Shown here one piece after another: positions 1-11,697 of a stretch of 32,231 nucleotides of DNA. The notes below the pieces were generated by a model, which saw only the letters and a program-made list of their open reading frames with translations, searched no databases and was not told where the DNA came from. The position numbers were made by a program, and so were the translations under genes. Every line of letters begins with the position of its first letter. Within the stretch, counting starts at the first letter, position 1. The stretch comes from Russula earlei (lineage: Eukaryota > Basidiomycota > Agaricomycetes > Russulales > Russulaceae). The stretch is from assembly GCA_025769875.1 (NCBI GenBank), contig JAGFNK010000584.1, positions 1 to 32,231 of the forward strand, written 5' to 3'.

Positions 1-329
1 GTGGTGGGCAGCACTAAAATGTTGGTGGGTGAGGCTGAGGCTAAGGTGGCGGGGACAGATGAGGTGGCAATGATGGTGGATGTGGGTGATGCTGGGACGG
101 TGGAGGCAGGTGGGGCTGGTGAGTTGAAGACGGCAGCGGTGAATGAAGTGACAGGAATGGTGGACGAGGTGGGAACCGCAGGGGTGATGGGAGTGGGGCA
201 ACATGAAGGCGATGATGGGCGATGCAGGGACAATGGCAGGAGCTGGTGTGGGCGTGGGGTAGATGTAATTGTCTTCGTTTTCATCTTCATTGCAAGAACT
301 GAGTTTGCATTCCCACTGAATGTCACAAG

Positions 330-650
330 GACACTGAGAGAATATCTTGACTATTGTGTCGAACACTTCTCAGAAATCGACAAAGTGCCTCTGCTGTTCA
401 TTTGTGCACCAGGGGCCAAGATGTTGGGAGACCATCCGGCAGTCGTCTGGGTGGAGTCCAAGCCAGAATGACTCGTTGCAATCTTTGTAGCACAGTCAGT
501 GTGCATGGATGAGGGGACTGCAGATTGCCCTGAAACTCTGGTAGTATTCATCTATGTCTTCCCAGTCACACATGCAGAGTCTTGACTAGGAGGCAATAAG
601 GTCCTCCAGATCCCACTTGAGCTTGAGGTATTCTAACAGAGTTGGCATGC
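330..650 (-). pseudogene. decayed retroelement gag-like remnant
   Basis: Read on the minus strand, one frame gives a segment resembling the central gag-like region of Agaricomycete LTR elements: CDWEDIDEYYQSF near 560-520, SFWLGLHPDD near 475-445, then EVFDTIVKIF near 365-340. The frame is broken by in-frame stops (for example after LIHAH and after HFVDF), so no product is expected. Downstream on the same strand (about 1-300) the sequence is a Pro/Thr/His/Ser-rich low-complexity tract. The resemblance is from memory of the family pattern (an aromatic FW-x-G-x-HPDD block); a plain non-coding origin cannot be excluded. Confidence 0.33.
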
Positions 651-1292
651 TGATGGTGGAGTGTGGCACGTGATGAAGACTGATGGTGGGTCGATGCAGG
701 CAGTGTGACTGGCACAGCTGCAACTGCAGGTGTGGAGGGCTGAACATGAGTTGGAAGGGAGTGGCACAACTGATGTGGCTGAGACAGTGGGCATGGTGGG
801 AATGAGGGCAAAGGATGGTCAGAATGGAGAGGTGAGAGGGGCGATGAGTGGCTGGCTGTGACTCTGATCACACTGGAAACAATGTTGCACACCACAACAC
901 TTGAGTCAAAAACACTATGGGGCTGCCTCAAGACAGCCCATGGGTACAACATGAGGGAAAAATAATAGATATAGACCATAATTTTGAGTTGTAATTCATC
1001 TAATACACATGTGGAGGTGGCTTGAGTCCAGCTCCACCAATTCTCACTCAAATCTCATGAAAACAATGGGGCTGCCTAGCCCTCATTTAGGTAATTCAGG
1101 GACAATAGATTTCATATGAATTGAAGCTGTTTTGAGGGAGATATTTATCCCGCATGTTTGAGGGGGTTTCTGTGCTGATTTGGGTGGAATTCAAGCTCTG
1201 CCAAGTGCGCTGAAAACGGCAATAAAAGCACATGGCATATTCTGACAGTGACTTCCCATTCCTCCTCTTCTCAACTAGTTGAGCATTCTGTC
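651..1292. other. no gene seen; flank of Plavaka element
   Basis: No supported gene. The minus strand has a 161-codon open frame (566-1051) rich in Ser, Pro and His that looks like low-complexity chance coding. The octamer-like phrase atggggctgcct occurs twice (about 912 and 1067). This should contain the left end of the Plavaka element, but I could not identify a convincing terminal inverted repeat. Confidence 0.4.
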
Positions 1293-2607
1293 ATGAAAGC
1301 CACACAGATTCACTGTCCAGGCTGCAAGTGCAACTTTACCCATCACGGCTACTCTCAACACATTGCAAAGACTAGGAGTGTGTGCTGCCGTATAGTGCAT
1401 AACACCACACCAGCCCATTTGGAGTCTCAGTCCATTCATCGCTCGGCATCATCACTAGCATCATTCCCAACTCCCACACCCCATATTGTTTCCAATATCA
1501 CCTCTTGTGGTGAACATGACCCTGCTGTGGATGACGGGCCTTTGGCCAATTACCCCATTTTGGGAGTCGCACAATCAGATGGTGAGTATCCACTACAACG
1601 CTTATGGCTAACACTGACCATTGACATTGTAGACTATGATGATGATCAAATCCACAATATGTGCTTACCCAGGCAGGAAACTGCCATCGAACTGCCATTA
1701 CCTGCAGATCCAGGGTATCCTGATCACCCACCTGCATGGACTGAGGCAGGCAAATCAGAGGCAGTGCTAATGGACCGATTTCCATTTGGTCACCCTGGCA
1801 CTCTGATTTCTGGACCGTATGACATCCATGCAGCAAATGGGTCTAGTGGCGCAGCACCCAGAGTCACCATATGGGCTCCATTCTCCTCCGAAATTGACTG
1901 GGAAATTGCACATTGGGCAAAGATGCATGGCGCAACATCATCAGCAGTCACAGATCTACTTGCAATCCCTGAGGTATGTATACCCCTATGTTCACACATT
2001 ATAGCACTGAGGGATGGAGAAAGGTCGTTGAGAAGCTTGAGCTTTCCTACAAAATGACAAGGGAATTGAACAATATCATCGACAAGAAATTGCCTGGGCA
2101 ACCACCATTCAATTGCAAGGAACTGGTTATTGGGCATGAACATCTTTGCTTCTTTTTCCATGACACCTTACAATGTATCTGGGCTCTCTATGGCAACCCC
2201 AATTTCATGAAGGACCTTGTGTTTGCACCCACACAACTTTATACCTCCCCTGAGCGAACATCCCGCATCCTCAATGAGATGTATGCTGGTGATTGGTGGT
2301 GGACGGTCCAGGTGCATAATACCAACTTTCAGTTTTTATTATACACTTATGATGGAGCCAGATGTCCCTCGAATCCCATCGCCCAGGTGCAACTATCATT
2401 CCTGTCATCATCTCATCTGACAAAACACAACTTACTGTCTTCTGTGGGAAGATGGCATACCCCATATATCTCATAATTGGAAATATCCTGAAGGACATTC
2501 GTCAAAAGCCGTCGTGCCATGCACAAGTACTAATTGGTTATATTCCAACAACAAACCTAGAAGGCATAACAAACAAGGCAGCTTGATGCTGCACCTTGGC
2601 AAATATA

Positions 2608-2718
2608 TGTCGGAAAATTGGGAGGGCGATTATATTGGATTTTATAGCATTATATTTAAATATAATCACAATATAATGCTATAAAATCCAATATAATCAC
2701 CCTCCCAATTTTCCGACA
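2608..2718. mobile_element. 111-bp fold-back MITE with TA duplication
   Basis: Almost perfect hairpin: arms 2605-2656 and 2670-2721 pair over 52 bp with a single mismatch (2627/2699) around a 13-bp loop. TA dinucleotides at 2606-2607 and 2719-2720 fit a TA target duplication, giving an element that starts TGTCGGAAAATTGGGAGGG. Deleting 2608-2720 restores the uninterrupted Plavaka reading frame across the site, which independently fixes the boundaries. It has no coding capacity. TA duplication suggests mobilisation by a Tc1/mariner-like or similar transposase in trans, but the family is not identified. Confidence 0.88.
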
Positions 2719-2919
2719 TATTCCATACATGTATGGAAACTGTTTTGGCCCCAATCAGTTCCTGTGGAGAAACGGGTATTGCTATGATGACTGTGGATAG
2801 AATATGGCGTCGCTGCCATCCGATATTTGCAGTATTCATCGGTGATTACCCTGAACAGTCTCTTGTCACCTGTACATACAGCGGTTGCTGCCCCAAGTGT
2901 CTGGTTCCTCGTGATCGAC

Positions 2920-3812
2920 TGTTACACCAATTTCCTTTTATGTTTACTTCTTACCTTTTGCTATGGACTGCTTGCTTTTGTATGTCCCTTTACTTACTGG
3001 TCTCGTGATCCCTTACATCTTATGATCCCTTCTCTGTTATCATGTGATCCATACACATCCAGGTAACACTGGATTGCTGTTACTTTCCCTTTGTTTGGTT
3101 CTCTTTCCCTTTATATTTACTTCTTAGTGTCGACTGTGCAATGCTGCGCATTTACTGTGCAGCACAGTTACTGGGTTCTGACTCATTCGTGGCCTCATTC
3201 CTATGACTCCTACTTATTATGACTCCTACTATACTAGTAGCACAGTCAAAGCGCAGCTATTGCTGCGCTTCTCCTGTATATATAAGCTCAGTACTTTGTG
3301 ACCAAAGCCCTAAGCTTGGTCTCTTGTAGAATCCAACCTACTCTTGTCCAACATATTTGCCTGCAACCCACTTTGCTCCTAATCCTCGAACCACATCCAC
3401 CTCTCCATTTCATCAACTCTTCACACACACACACCATCTACCATCTACTCTTTGCCTTTCCCTTCCTTCCCTAAGAGTCTTTCTTCACTCCCCTGAGAAG
3501 AGCTCTCCTCCTTTAAGACCTACCTTCCTCTACTCTCTCTCTTTTGCGTTGTTCAAGGTCTCTGATGGACTTGAACACATATAGCTAGTGGAACCAGCCC
3601 TAGTCTATCCCATTACAAACTTACCCTAGCTTCTCAATGGACCGAGTCATACTAGGAAGGGTCTATTGGCCATAACCTGTTTAGCATAAAACACTTCGAC
3701 CACTGCAGGGATCCTTACTCTTTATACACGGGAACCGGCCCGTTTCTTGAACACATCTCTATCATCAACTTGTCTTTATGCTTGTGAACTGACATGGCTA
3801 GTTACTGTGACA
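2920..3812 (+). mobile_element. solo LTR inside Plavaka transposase
   Basis: 893-bp insertion beginning TGTTACACC and ending GTGACA, flanked by 5-bp target copies TCGAC (2915-2919) and TTGAC (3813-3817), one mismatch. Removing it with one target copy rejoins the Plavaka frame exactly (RDRL|GIFEEF). It holds no coding frame, has a TATA box at about 3277-3286 in the plus orientation and an upstream hairpin (aagcgcag...ctgcgctt, about 3249-3270). This is what recombination between the two LTRs of a full element leaves behind. It is not visibly the same family as the LTRs at 21639 or 27962, although all three begin TGTTAC. Confidence 0.85.
3277..3286 (+). promoter_or_regulatory. TATA box of solo LTR
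   Basis: TATATATAAG within the solo LTR, about 360 bp from its 5' end and followed by a CT-rich stretch. This is the expected place for the LTR promoter. Its orientation is the evidence that the LTR lies on the plus strand. Confidence 0.6.
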
Positions 3813-5433
3813 TTGACTAGGCATCTTTGAAGAGTTCCCGCCCCATCTCTCCAGTGATGTGAAGCACCTCTATTGCCTAGCAGATGGGGATGTAGGCGTG
3901 TTCCACAGAGCCTGTCGAGAAGCTGGCCTCAAGCCCATTTTTCACCCTTTCTGGGAATCTCTCCCATTTGCTGACGTCTTCCTGTCGATCACCCCTGATA
4001 TCCTTCATCAACTACTTCAGGGTGTTATGAAGCATCTTATCGTGTGGCTAACGAGCACAACTGTCTTTAGATCGGCACCAATCAACTGATGCTGCCACCT
4101 GTTACCCCCAAATCACAGCATTATGCTCTTTACCAAAGACATAACATCACTGTCATATGTTTCAGGACAGGAACACAAAGATATCTGTCATGTTCTCCTT
4201 GGGGTTGTCTTTGATATCCCTCTTCTCAGTGGCCATGCATCAATGCATGTCATCAAAGTAGTGCGCGCACTGCTTGACTTTTTGTACTTGGCACAGTACC
4301 CAAGCCATACAAGTGGTACTCTTACCTGCCTTCAGGACGCACTCAAACACTTCCACAAGAATAAGGCCATCTTTGTCAACCTCGGTACATGGGACAACTT
4401 TAACATCCCAAAAATCCAGTCTCCTTTACTATTGGTCCTTGATCATGTATTTTGGCACAACTGACAACTATAATACAGAACAAACTGAGCATCTTCACAT
4501 AGATTTCGCAAAGGATGCATACTGTGCCACAAACCACAAGGATGAGTACTCACAGATGACCACATGGTTGGAGCGTCATGAGAAAGTCCAACAGCACATG
4601 GCATCCATTAAGCAGCAGCAGCAGGGTGAGCAGTGTGCCGCTGACATCAGGACATCAATTGGTCCCTTGCAGACATGTCTCAGCATTCTCAAGATGGCAC
4701 ATAACCCCACAATGAAGTCGGTATCATTTGATGATCTTGCTAAGATGTATGGTGCGATCGACTTTCAAGATGCCCTGGCTGATTTCATTGCTCAGGTTAA
4801 CAACCCTGATGCCTCAACGGCAACATTGCGCACACGGGCAGCAAATACACTAATCCCATTCTGTGGTGTCCCAGTCTTTCATCGGATCAAGTTTGTGGCT
4901 AGCAATAATGACACTGACCAAACGGAGTCAATTGACTTGGTGCATGTGGAGCCACAACAATCCGATTCACATGGGCATATCCTACCAGCAAGATTCAATA
5001 CTGTTCTTGTTCGTGATGGCACACATAGTAAGCAATTCTTATGAATGTATAACCTAAGCTGACTGTTACCCAAGAGGATCAAGTTGTGCAAGTACATGTA
5101 GTTTTCCAGATACCAAGTAAAGCTATCTGTGACATCTTCCCATCCCCAGACATCACACCTCCAACTCACCTTGCGTATGTTGAATGGTTCTCACAGCTTC
5201 CAGTCACGCCAGATCATGTCCATTGTATGTATAGGGTATCTAGATTGATTCAAAATGGGCAGTGATCTGCAGGCATTATCCTGGTGAACACTATCGTATG
5301 TAGTGTCCACTTGTTCCCACAATTTGGTCCAGACACTCCTCCATCTTTGACTCCCTTTACCATTCTGGAGCATTGCCACACATTCTATATCAATCCTTTT
5401 GCTAATAGGCTTAGCTACCTGCAATTTGCATAG

Positions 5434-5782
5434 TAATGACAGTTATTGCGAGACTATTGAAGTTATTTATGTATTGCTAGTTCCAACACGGTATCATTGC
5501 ACATTAGTGCGCACTATTGCACTTAGCGTTGGTTACTCACTACTGATAGTTCAATTTTGTTACCAAAGAAGTACATCCGCCTGACCCCCCAGATTGATCG
5601 GGCATTACTCGCCAGGCTCCTGACAGTTATTGATGTTATTGACACTTATCTGCCCCATCCCCCAATTGATCGGCTGTCTACTGACACTTATTTGGCACTT
5701 ATTACTCCTTATCACGCATTATCTTTGACTTACTTTGCATTACTCTCACTAGTGTGGGAGGTTTTTCCTGATGAATATTTTT
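5434..5782. other. no gene seen; 3' flank of Plavaka
   Basis: AT-rich sequence after the Plavaka stop codon. Short motifs such as gacagttattg/gacacttat recur, but no open frame resembles a protein family. The right terminus of the Plavaka element should lie here, but I could not pair it with a left end. Confidence 0.35.
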
Positions 5783-6188
5783 CAGCTTTATAAAGTCTTT
5801 ATAGAGTCAAAAAAGTTGAAAAGTCAATGGTCACTTGGACTGACCCTAATTCTAGAAAGTTGTGACCCAAATATCAACTATATAGCCAAGAAAGTTGAGA
5901 AAGCAGCATAAGTTCTTTAAAGTTTACAAAAGTCAGAAAGTCACATCAGCCAGCCTTAGGGCTGGCTATCAACCAATTTTGCTAATGGGGCTACTGCTAA
6001 AAATAAGAGAGCCCTCTGTCCAACATTGGTTTGTGACAGACTTTACAAACTCAAACTTTACTACCTTTTCTGGCTTTATGGAGGCTTGAACAGCACTTTA
6101 CTACTTTACAAACTTTCAACTTTAGAAATACTCCCTATAAAGCTAAAAAGTCAAAAAGGTCATAAATTTTCTTGTGATTTTGCTGATG
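5783..6188 (+). mobile_element. 0.4-kb interspersed MITE-like repeat, copy 1
   Basis: About 400 bp closely similar, in the same orientation, to 15633-16067. Shared landmarks are ataaagtctttat at the start, cttggactgaccctaattctagaaagttgtgaccc, catcagccagccttagggct, ctggctttatgg and the end cttgtgattttgctgatg. It is non-coding and rich in the short motif AAAGT(C/T). The right terminal repeat is intact (ending at 6188). The left terminus seen in copy 2 is not recognisable here, so this copy may be truncated or rearranged on that side. Confidence 0.75.
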
Positions 6189-6281
6189 AAGATGTGGAGC
6201 TGGAGCTCAAGCGTCCTTGTATTTATCAATAATGGGATGACCCCCTTCCGTAGGTACATCAGCAAACCACAAAAAAAATTC

Positions 6282-6776
6282 CCGGGTTTTTGTTGGTTTC
6301 CGCTGGTTTCCCAGTTTCCAGAAACTGAAAACCCAGAAACTGGGAAACCTGGTAGACATCATGAAGCACACTGGAAAACAATTCAAGTTTTCTATGGTCA
6401 CATTGACCGTCTGAGTGAGCGACGCTGGCACCTTGCACTGGAATGTGCAGACAATGATGGTGACAATGAAACCCTTCATCATGCTGATCTGTATATACCT
6501 GAGAGTCCCCTCAAGGCTTAGATCCATACCAGCTCAAATCGACTTCCAATTACAAGTAGAAACAACGTATACCCTATTTCTGACCATTTTCAGTGATTTT
6601 TTTCCTACTATACTATAGTTCTACCAGTTTCCATACTTTCAACAGGTTTCTGTTAGTTTCTTAGGTTTCCATGAAAGATACTCTCAGGTTGTTTCCGGGA
6701 AACCAGACATGGGTTTCCCAGTCTCCCGGTTTCCTGGTTTCCACTGGTTTTTTTTGGTTTCCTGAGGTGAGAAACC
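6282..6776. repeat. GGTTTCC-rich tracts with inverted repeat
   Basis: Two clusters of GGTTTCC/GGAAACC heptamers, at 6282-6350 and 6687-6776. The first contains a 14-bp perfect inverted repeat (ggtttcccagtttc 6305-6318 and gaaactgggaaacc 6336-6349), itself around a smaller cagtttc/gaaactg palindrome. The two clusters are otherwise in similar orientation, so they do not form clear terminal inverted repeats. No gene is supported in 6189-7199; a 115-codon frame ending at 6521 matches nothing I recognise. Origin unknown; possibly a decayed non-autonomous element. Confidence 0.5.
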
Positions 6777-7199
6777 GATGGAAACTAAAATCCATCTTTA
6801 CTGATGTACTAGTAGGAGAAAGAGCCAAGATGGAAGGTTGTCTCACGGTCAGTCACAGATAGAATGGGCGGTGATTTTTGTCAATTTGTCATGAACAAAA
6901 TGGCTCCTCCTGCCTCTCTGGGATTGCTCAAATCCAGAAACGTTTTGCTCCCCGAGCATGGCGAGAATGGACTGATCGCAGGTCCGGAATTTCAAGTAGG
7001 CGAGATGCGGAATCAGTGATGCGAGCTCAGAAGAGCTTACTATCGCATGAGAGGCAGTGTACAAGGTCGTATCAATTTGCTACAGGAACATACAAAAAAC
7101 ACGAGAGGTTAAACCATGAAAAGAAATTTGCTCCAAATCCGGATGTCGATGGGTAAAATGGCAGAATTTAAAACGTGCGTCATTGTCGGGATCATGAAA

Positions 7200-10100
7200 T
7201 CACCACGCAATCCAAGCGACGAAACTACGAGGATACGTGCGAACGATGAGTTTGCGCGTCTCATCAAGGCTGCGTAGACATGAAAACGTGTCATTACATA
7301 TCAAGCCGTGAACGAAAGAGGAATGCTGCGAAGCCACTTACATTATCAGGGCCAAGGCGAATGGTATGGGAATGAGGAAGTGTCTCGCGGGAATATTGCT
7401 CGTCTGGAAAACGTTATGGCTGAACACGGGGGGGGGGGGGGGGGGGGAAGACGACTTTTTCAACTTCGCGAGACGAGGAAATGGAAGGAACGACGCACAA
7501 GGCAGGCACATAACTGAAGAAAATGCCGATCAGTAGCGCGCATATTGCCGCAGGTATCGTGGAGGGGTTCAAGCCCCACGTCGGCGGCTGCTGGAAGATA
7601 CTCGATCTGCGTGTGCGAGTCGAGAGTAGGTTTCTGCGAGGGGGAAGATTACTGAGTTCTCACACCACGAAAGGGTGAAAACAAAAAACAAAAAAAAGAA
7701 AAGGAGACATACCCCCACTGCATCACGACAAGGGTGAAGAAGTATACGGTCTGCGCCTCATAAAGCAGGTCGTTCGTCAGCGCGGCAGGATAGTTCCCGA
7801 ACTTCATGGCCAACGAGGAGAAAGGCACGCCGTTGCGCTGCAGGTACCAGAATGACCTGGACACGCGCATCTCGTTTCAATGAGGGGATCAAACGTCGAA
7901 ACAAAAAGGTTATCTACATTGCCATGGCGCAGAGCGACTCAAGGATGCCGAGGAAACCGTATGCATGAAGAAGCAAGCGGCCGTTGGCCAGACGCTCCTT
8001 TCGCACGTTGCGGGGGGGACGGGAGAGCAAGCCGCTCTCTGGCGGTTCCAAGCACATACTCAACGCAGGAAGGACATCCGTCTGTAAAGTAAAAGAAGGA
8101 AGTCAAATCGTAAACCTCTGCGCGAGATGCGAATAAAGGCAGTGGTGCTACGTACGCCGACGCAGATTAGAATCATCTGGATGTTGCTCAGCATTTGTGG
8201 GGCGCCGATAAGGATATTGAACAAGATGGGCATCAGTTCCGAGAAACTGGGCCGTTCACATGTCAAGACTCCGACGGACCACCAAAATGGAACGTTTGGT
8301 CCTCACCTGCCAGCGGGAAGAAGGTACAGGATCGTCTTCTTCAGGTTATCGTACACCAGACGTCCTACGACCGGGAGAAGGGGAGGGGGTGGTCAGTTGG
8401 GTTTGGTGGAACACAGGAAGCCGAGAGAGCATAAGCGCACCATACTCCAGGGCGACGACAATAGCCGAAAAGTCCTCGAGGAGGACCATGTCTGCAGCCT
8501 CGCGCGCGACGTCGGACCCACTGCCCATCGCAATACCACAATCCGCTGCACGGAGCGCTGGAGCATCATTAACACCGTCTCCCGTGACGCCGACTACACC
8601 GCCACGACTCTGGAAGGAGCGCACGATGCGCAATTTTTGCTCGGGAGTCGTTCTCGCAAATACGATCTCCTGGTAAGTGCACAGAACGTCCTCCTGTTCA
8701 GGAGTGAGCGTCTCAAGCTCCGCGCCGGTGATGACGATGCTCTGCGGAGCCGCGCTGTGGCTCGGCTCTTGCTCCAATAACGCGTCATCCTTCTCCTTCT
8801 GCTCCTTCTCTTGTATGGAGCCGTGATTCAGTAGGTCCGAAGCATGGTGGACCACGGCCGAATTTGAGATGATGCCGGCTTGTGCGGCAATGGCGACTGC
8901 CGTGGCAGGGTGATCACCAGTGACGACAAAGAATCGGATTCCGGCACCACGACATATCCTGGGAGCGATGTCAGAACAACGCGGAACGCGGCAGCGTCGT
9001 TCTTTTTCGTACCGCACTGTATCCGGGATATCCGGTTTTAGGGGATCGATCAAGCCAACGAGGCCGACGATGATGAGCTCTGAATTGAGGCCGTCAATGA
9101 GCTCGTCAAAGCCTTCCGCATAGGAGTCGATTTTTTGAGGAAGGAGCTCACGTGCCACCACACGACGTGCGAGTAGCAGCACGCGGCGACCCTGAGCAGC
9201 CCACTGGTCCTGGATTGCAACGATGCGCTGGCGGGCGGCGTAGGTGAGGTTCAGGGGTCTGTCGCCTCCAGGGGCGACGACATGTGTGCAGCGCATGAGG
9301 AGAACGTCCGGGGCACCCTTGACACAAAGTAGAAGATCAGCCGGAGCAAACGAATCCCATGACGCAAGTGGCGCAGGAAGAAGTCCCGAGTCATTTGTCC
9401 GGGGCATCACCTCTGAGATCGTGAGCATGAATTTCGTCTGGTAACGGTGGCAGTGTTAGTGGCGGCCGTCGGTGTTTGAAAGGCTCACCTTTGAGTTGAA
9501 AGGAATCTTGTGGACGTGTCGCCACTGCGCGCGGACGGTGTCGCTGGAAACGACATTATCTGAGAACTTCAAGATTGCCGAATCTGATCCAACAAAATGA
9601 GGCGGCGTCACTCGTGACTCGTTGTAAGAAAGGCACTAGCTAGTTTCCATACCAGTGGCATCCCCGATAATATTCCGCTTTGAATCCGATGGGGAACCCT
9701 CGAAGGCAGCTGCGTTGCATATGGCAGAGACCGCAGGAAGCTGACGAAGATTCTCAGCCAACTGATGCTCGGCTGATTCCAGTCTCTGGTGTAATGTTTG
9801 CACGTCGAATGCGACGTCGTATATCGCTGCATCCTCAACGTGCATCCTATTCTGTGTCAGTGTGCCCGTCTTATCCTGGATAGACATCAGCACCGGACGA
9901 CAAAGAGGAAAATAGCCATTGGTCCATAGGACGCACAGAGCACAGAACATTCACGGAACCCAGAGTCTCGACGATAGATAACGACCTACCCCAGGCGACA
10001 TTGCAGTGAACCCTTTGGTACGTGGGTGGTAAGTTACGGAACTCACTTGCATAACACTTTGTGCTTGCTTAGGGTGTGCGCGACTTTGGCCAAAGACAGC

Positions 10101-11697
10101 GTTACCGCAACTGGTAGTCCTTCAGGGATGAAAGCGACTGCGCGTAAATAAAGATTAGTAATGTAGTCGGTCGTTGAGGCGATCAAGATTAATCACCCAT
10201 GACCGAGACAACATCGATAAGAAGTGTAGGCGTGTTGATAAAGCCCGGATAGCTACGCCTCAGCCTGAAATCGAGCAATACACTTCGTCATGCTATCACA
10301 GTAACTGTGAGGCCCAGAGCTTACCATGTGGCCCACAAGATGACGATGAGGATGGCCACTAGCGTCGCGAGGCCAGCAATGATCAAGACAAACCGGAGAA
10401 TTTCGCGCTGCAACGTCGTCAATGACGAGTGTCCCGCAGAAGATAGCTTGGCAATGCGCCCACTGGAGTGTGGTGTATATGCGGTGAGACATTTTGGCAG
10501 TTCGGAAGAGAGGGACCGCGCACAAGACTGTGTTGTCACCGATTTGGAAAACGAGACCGAGGCCAGATCCGCTGACGCAAAGCGTCCCTTGAAGGGCGAT
10601 GTTTTTCGTCTAGTGGAGAACATCATCAAAGATAACACGTGGAGGGGGCATAGGGCATAGCCGAGGTGTGGCGTACCTCGAGGATGTTGTCATTTGTCTT
10701 ATCAACCCTTCCTGTGATCGGTTCGCTCTACAATAGCACACCGACTATCGTGAGCAGGGGTAAAAGGAACGGTTGTGCGCGTTACGACACACCTCCCCTG
10801 TGAGCACGCTTCTATCGAACCTCAGATCACCTGAAACATCGATTAGTTTGACGTCTGCTGGCACCTTCTGACCCATGACCACGTGGACTAAGTCTCCGGG
10901 GACAAGGGAAGCAGCGGGGAGGGTCGTCTGCATGCCATCGCGGAGGGCGACGACGTCGGTGGGGAGCATGCCCTGTATGGATGCCATGACACGCGAGGTC
11001 GAAAAGTCCTGCCACGCGTTGAAGATCGCCTGGAAGAAGACGACGACAAGGAGGACGACGGCGAGGGCGAGGTTGGATGCCTGTGGATTCGGGTTCCCCA
11101 GCGGCTTCCTGCGTTTCGCATGAGCTCCGTTCAAAATCCAGAAAAAGTGGCCTATACCATGAGAGGAAGCAGATAATGCTGGCTACCAGCAACAGGCTTC
11201 CAAAACCGCCAAACACCCAACCAGCGACCTTCCGTAGCATTCGTCGCGGGGGGGGCGAGATCTGATTCGCGCCGAACTGCGCCGCACGGCGCTGTGCCTG
11301 CGCGGCATCAAGGCCGGTTTTCGGCGCGACTGCCAGGCGGCGGAGTGCCTCATCGATCGACAGATTATGCCAATCGAGGTCAGACAGGTCTGTGATGACA
11401 AGGCGGAGGCACGGTCGATATTCGTTCTGCAAGTAAGGAGAGGGGCCGACCTTTGACGTTGCCTTTGGACTCTTTGCCACGACCACTCTCGCCTAGCTTC
11501 AAGTTCTTGCTGTGTTCCAGGTGCAAGCTCAGCGTACGGAATTCGATGGGTAGACGCGCTGAGGGCGGCACCGTCGGCGCATGTATCGAGAGTGTCCTAC
11601 GTGCGGTGAGCGTGATGTCGCCGACATTGCCACGGTGTCGGCTCTGTGTCGTCGGAGGAACGATGGTTATCCGCTGGTTTTCGATGTCGTCTGACAT
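7200..11697 (-). CDS. P2-type cation-transporting P-type ATPase (Na+/K+-ATPase-like)
   Basis: Integral membrane ion pump driven by an aspartyl-phosphate cycle. Start ATG at 11697; 20 exons: 11451-11697, 11158-11389, 10793-11108, 10677-10727, 10524-10609, 10325-10462, 10197-10264, 10047-10137, 9937-9985, 9653-9875, 9489-9583, 9013-9437, 8441-8958, 8307-8364, 8156-8246, 7918-8081, 7713-7856, 7499-7633, 7342-7419, 7200-7269. They join in frame to 1092 aa. Visible motifs: N-terminal cation-ATPase domain DLDWHNLS...GLDAAQ, first membrane segment GSLLLVASIICFLSW, actuator loop RSVLTGES (about 260), PEGLPVAVTLSL (about 384), phosphorylation site DKTGTLT (Asp about 427), KGAPD, VTGD, TGDGVNDAPAL, then C-terminal membrane segments. 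The tail LDETRKLIVRTYPRSFVAWI resembles the P2C tail DEVRKLIIRR, so I favour a fungal Na+/K+- or ACU-like pump over SERCA or PMR1. The 54-nt intron 8959-9012 is a multiple of three without a stop. Confidence 0.9.
7428..7447. repeat. 20-nt poly-G run (poly-C in the gene) in ATPase intron
   Basis: A run of 20 G on the plus strand. On the gene's strand it is a C tract inside intron 7420-7498 of the ATPase, about 8 nt upstream of the acceptor CAG, where it would act as the pyrimidine tract. It does not affect the coding frame. Its length should be treated as uncertain because such runs sequence and assemble poorly. Confidence 0.8.

Larger units (their letters stand above)
1293..5433 (+). pseudogene. 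Plavaka-type transposase, disrupted by two insertions
   Basis: Remnant of a Plavaka transposase, the CACTA-like DDE family abundant in Agaricomycetes. Conserved blocks appear in family order: an N-terminal zinc-finger-like motif (CPGC...YSQH, about 1311-1370), IAHWAKM (about 1900), ELSYKMTRELN, MYAGDWWW (about 2280), IIPVIISSDKTQL, IWRRCHPIFAVFIGDYPEQ (about 2800), [20 protein letters not shown] (about 3930), FGTTDNYNTEQTEHLHIDFA (about 4450), THLAYVEWFS (about 5165), ending CSVHLFPQFGPD to a TAG at 5431-5433. Three introns fit the frame: 1974-2023, about 2308-2357 and 5028-5074. It is dead: a fold-back MITE at 2608-2718, a solo LTR at 2920-3812, TGA at 2584-2586 and 4087-4089 where the family has Arg, and a frameshift near 4420. 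Removing either insertion with one target copy rejoins the frame (LANIFHTCME; VPRDRLGIFEEF). Confidence 0.9.

Noticed and set aside
1..1240. Left terminal inverted repeat (CACTA) of the Plavaka element, e.g. the cactatggggctgcct phrase near 909
   Set aside because: I found no matching complement at the right side (5434-5800), so the ends stay undefined.
5895..6232. Short open frames within the 0.4-kb repeat
   Set aside because: Not preserved in the second copy at 15633-16067; chance frames in an AT-rich non-coding repeat.
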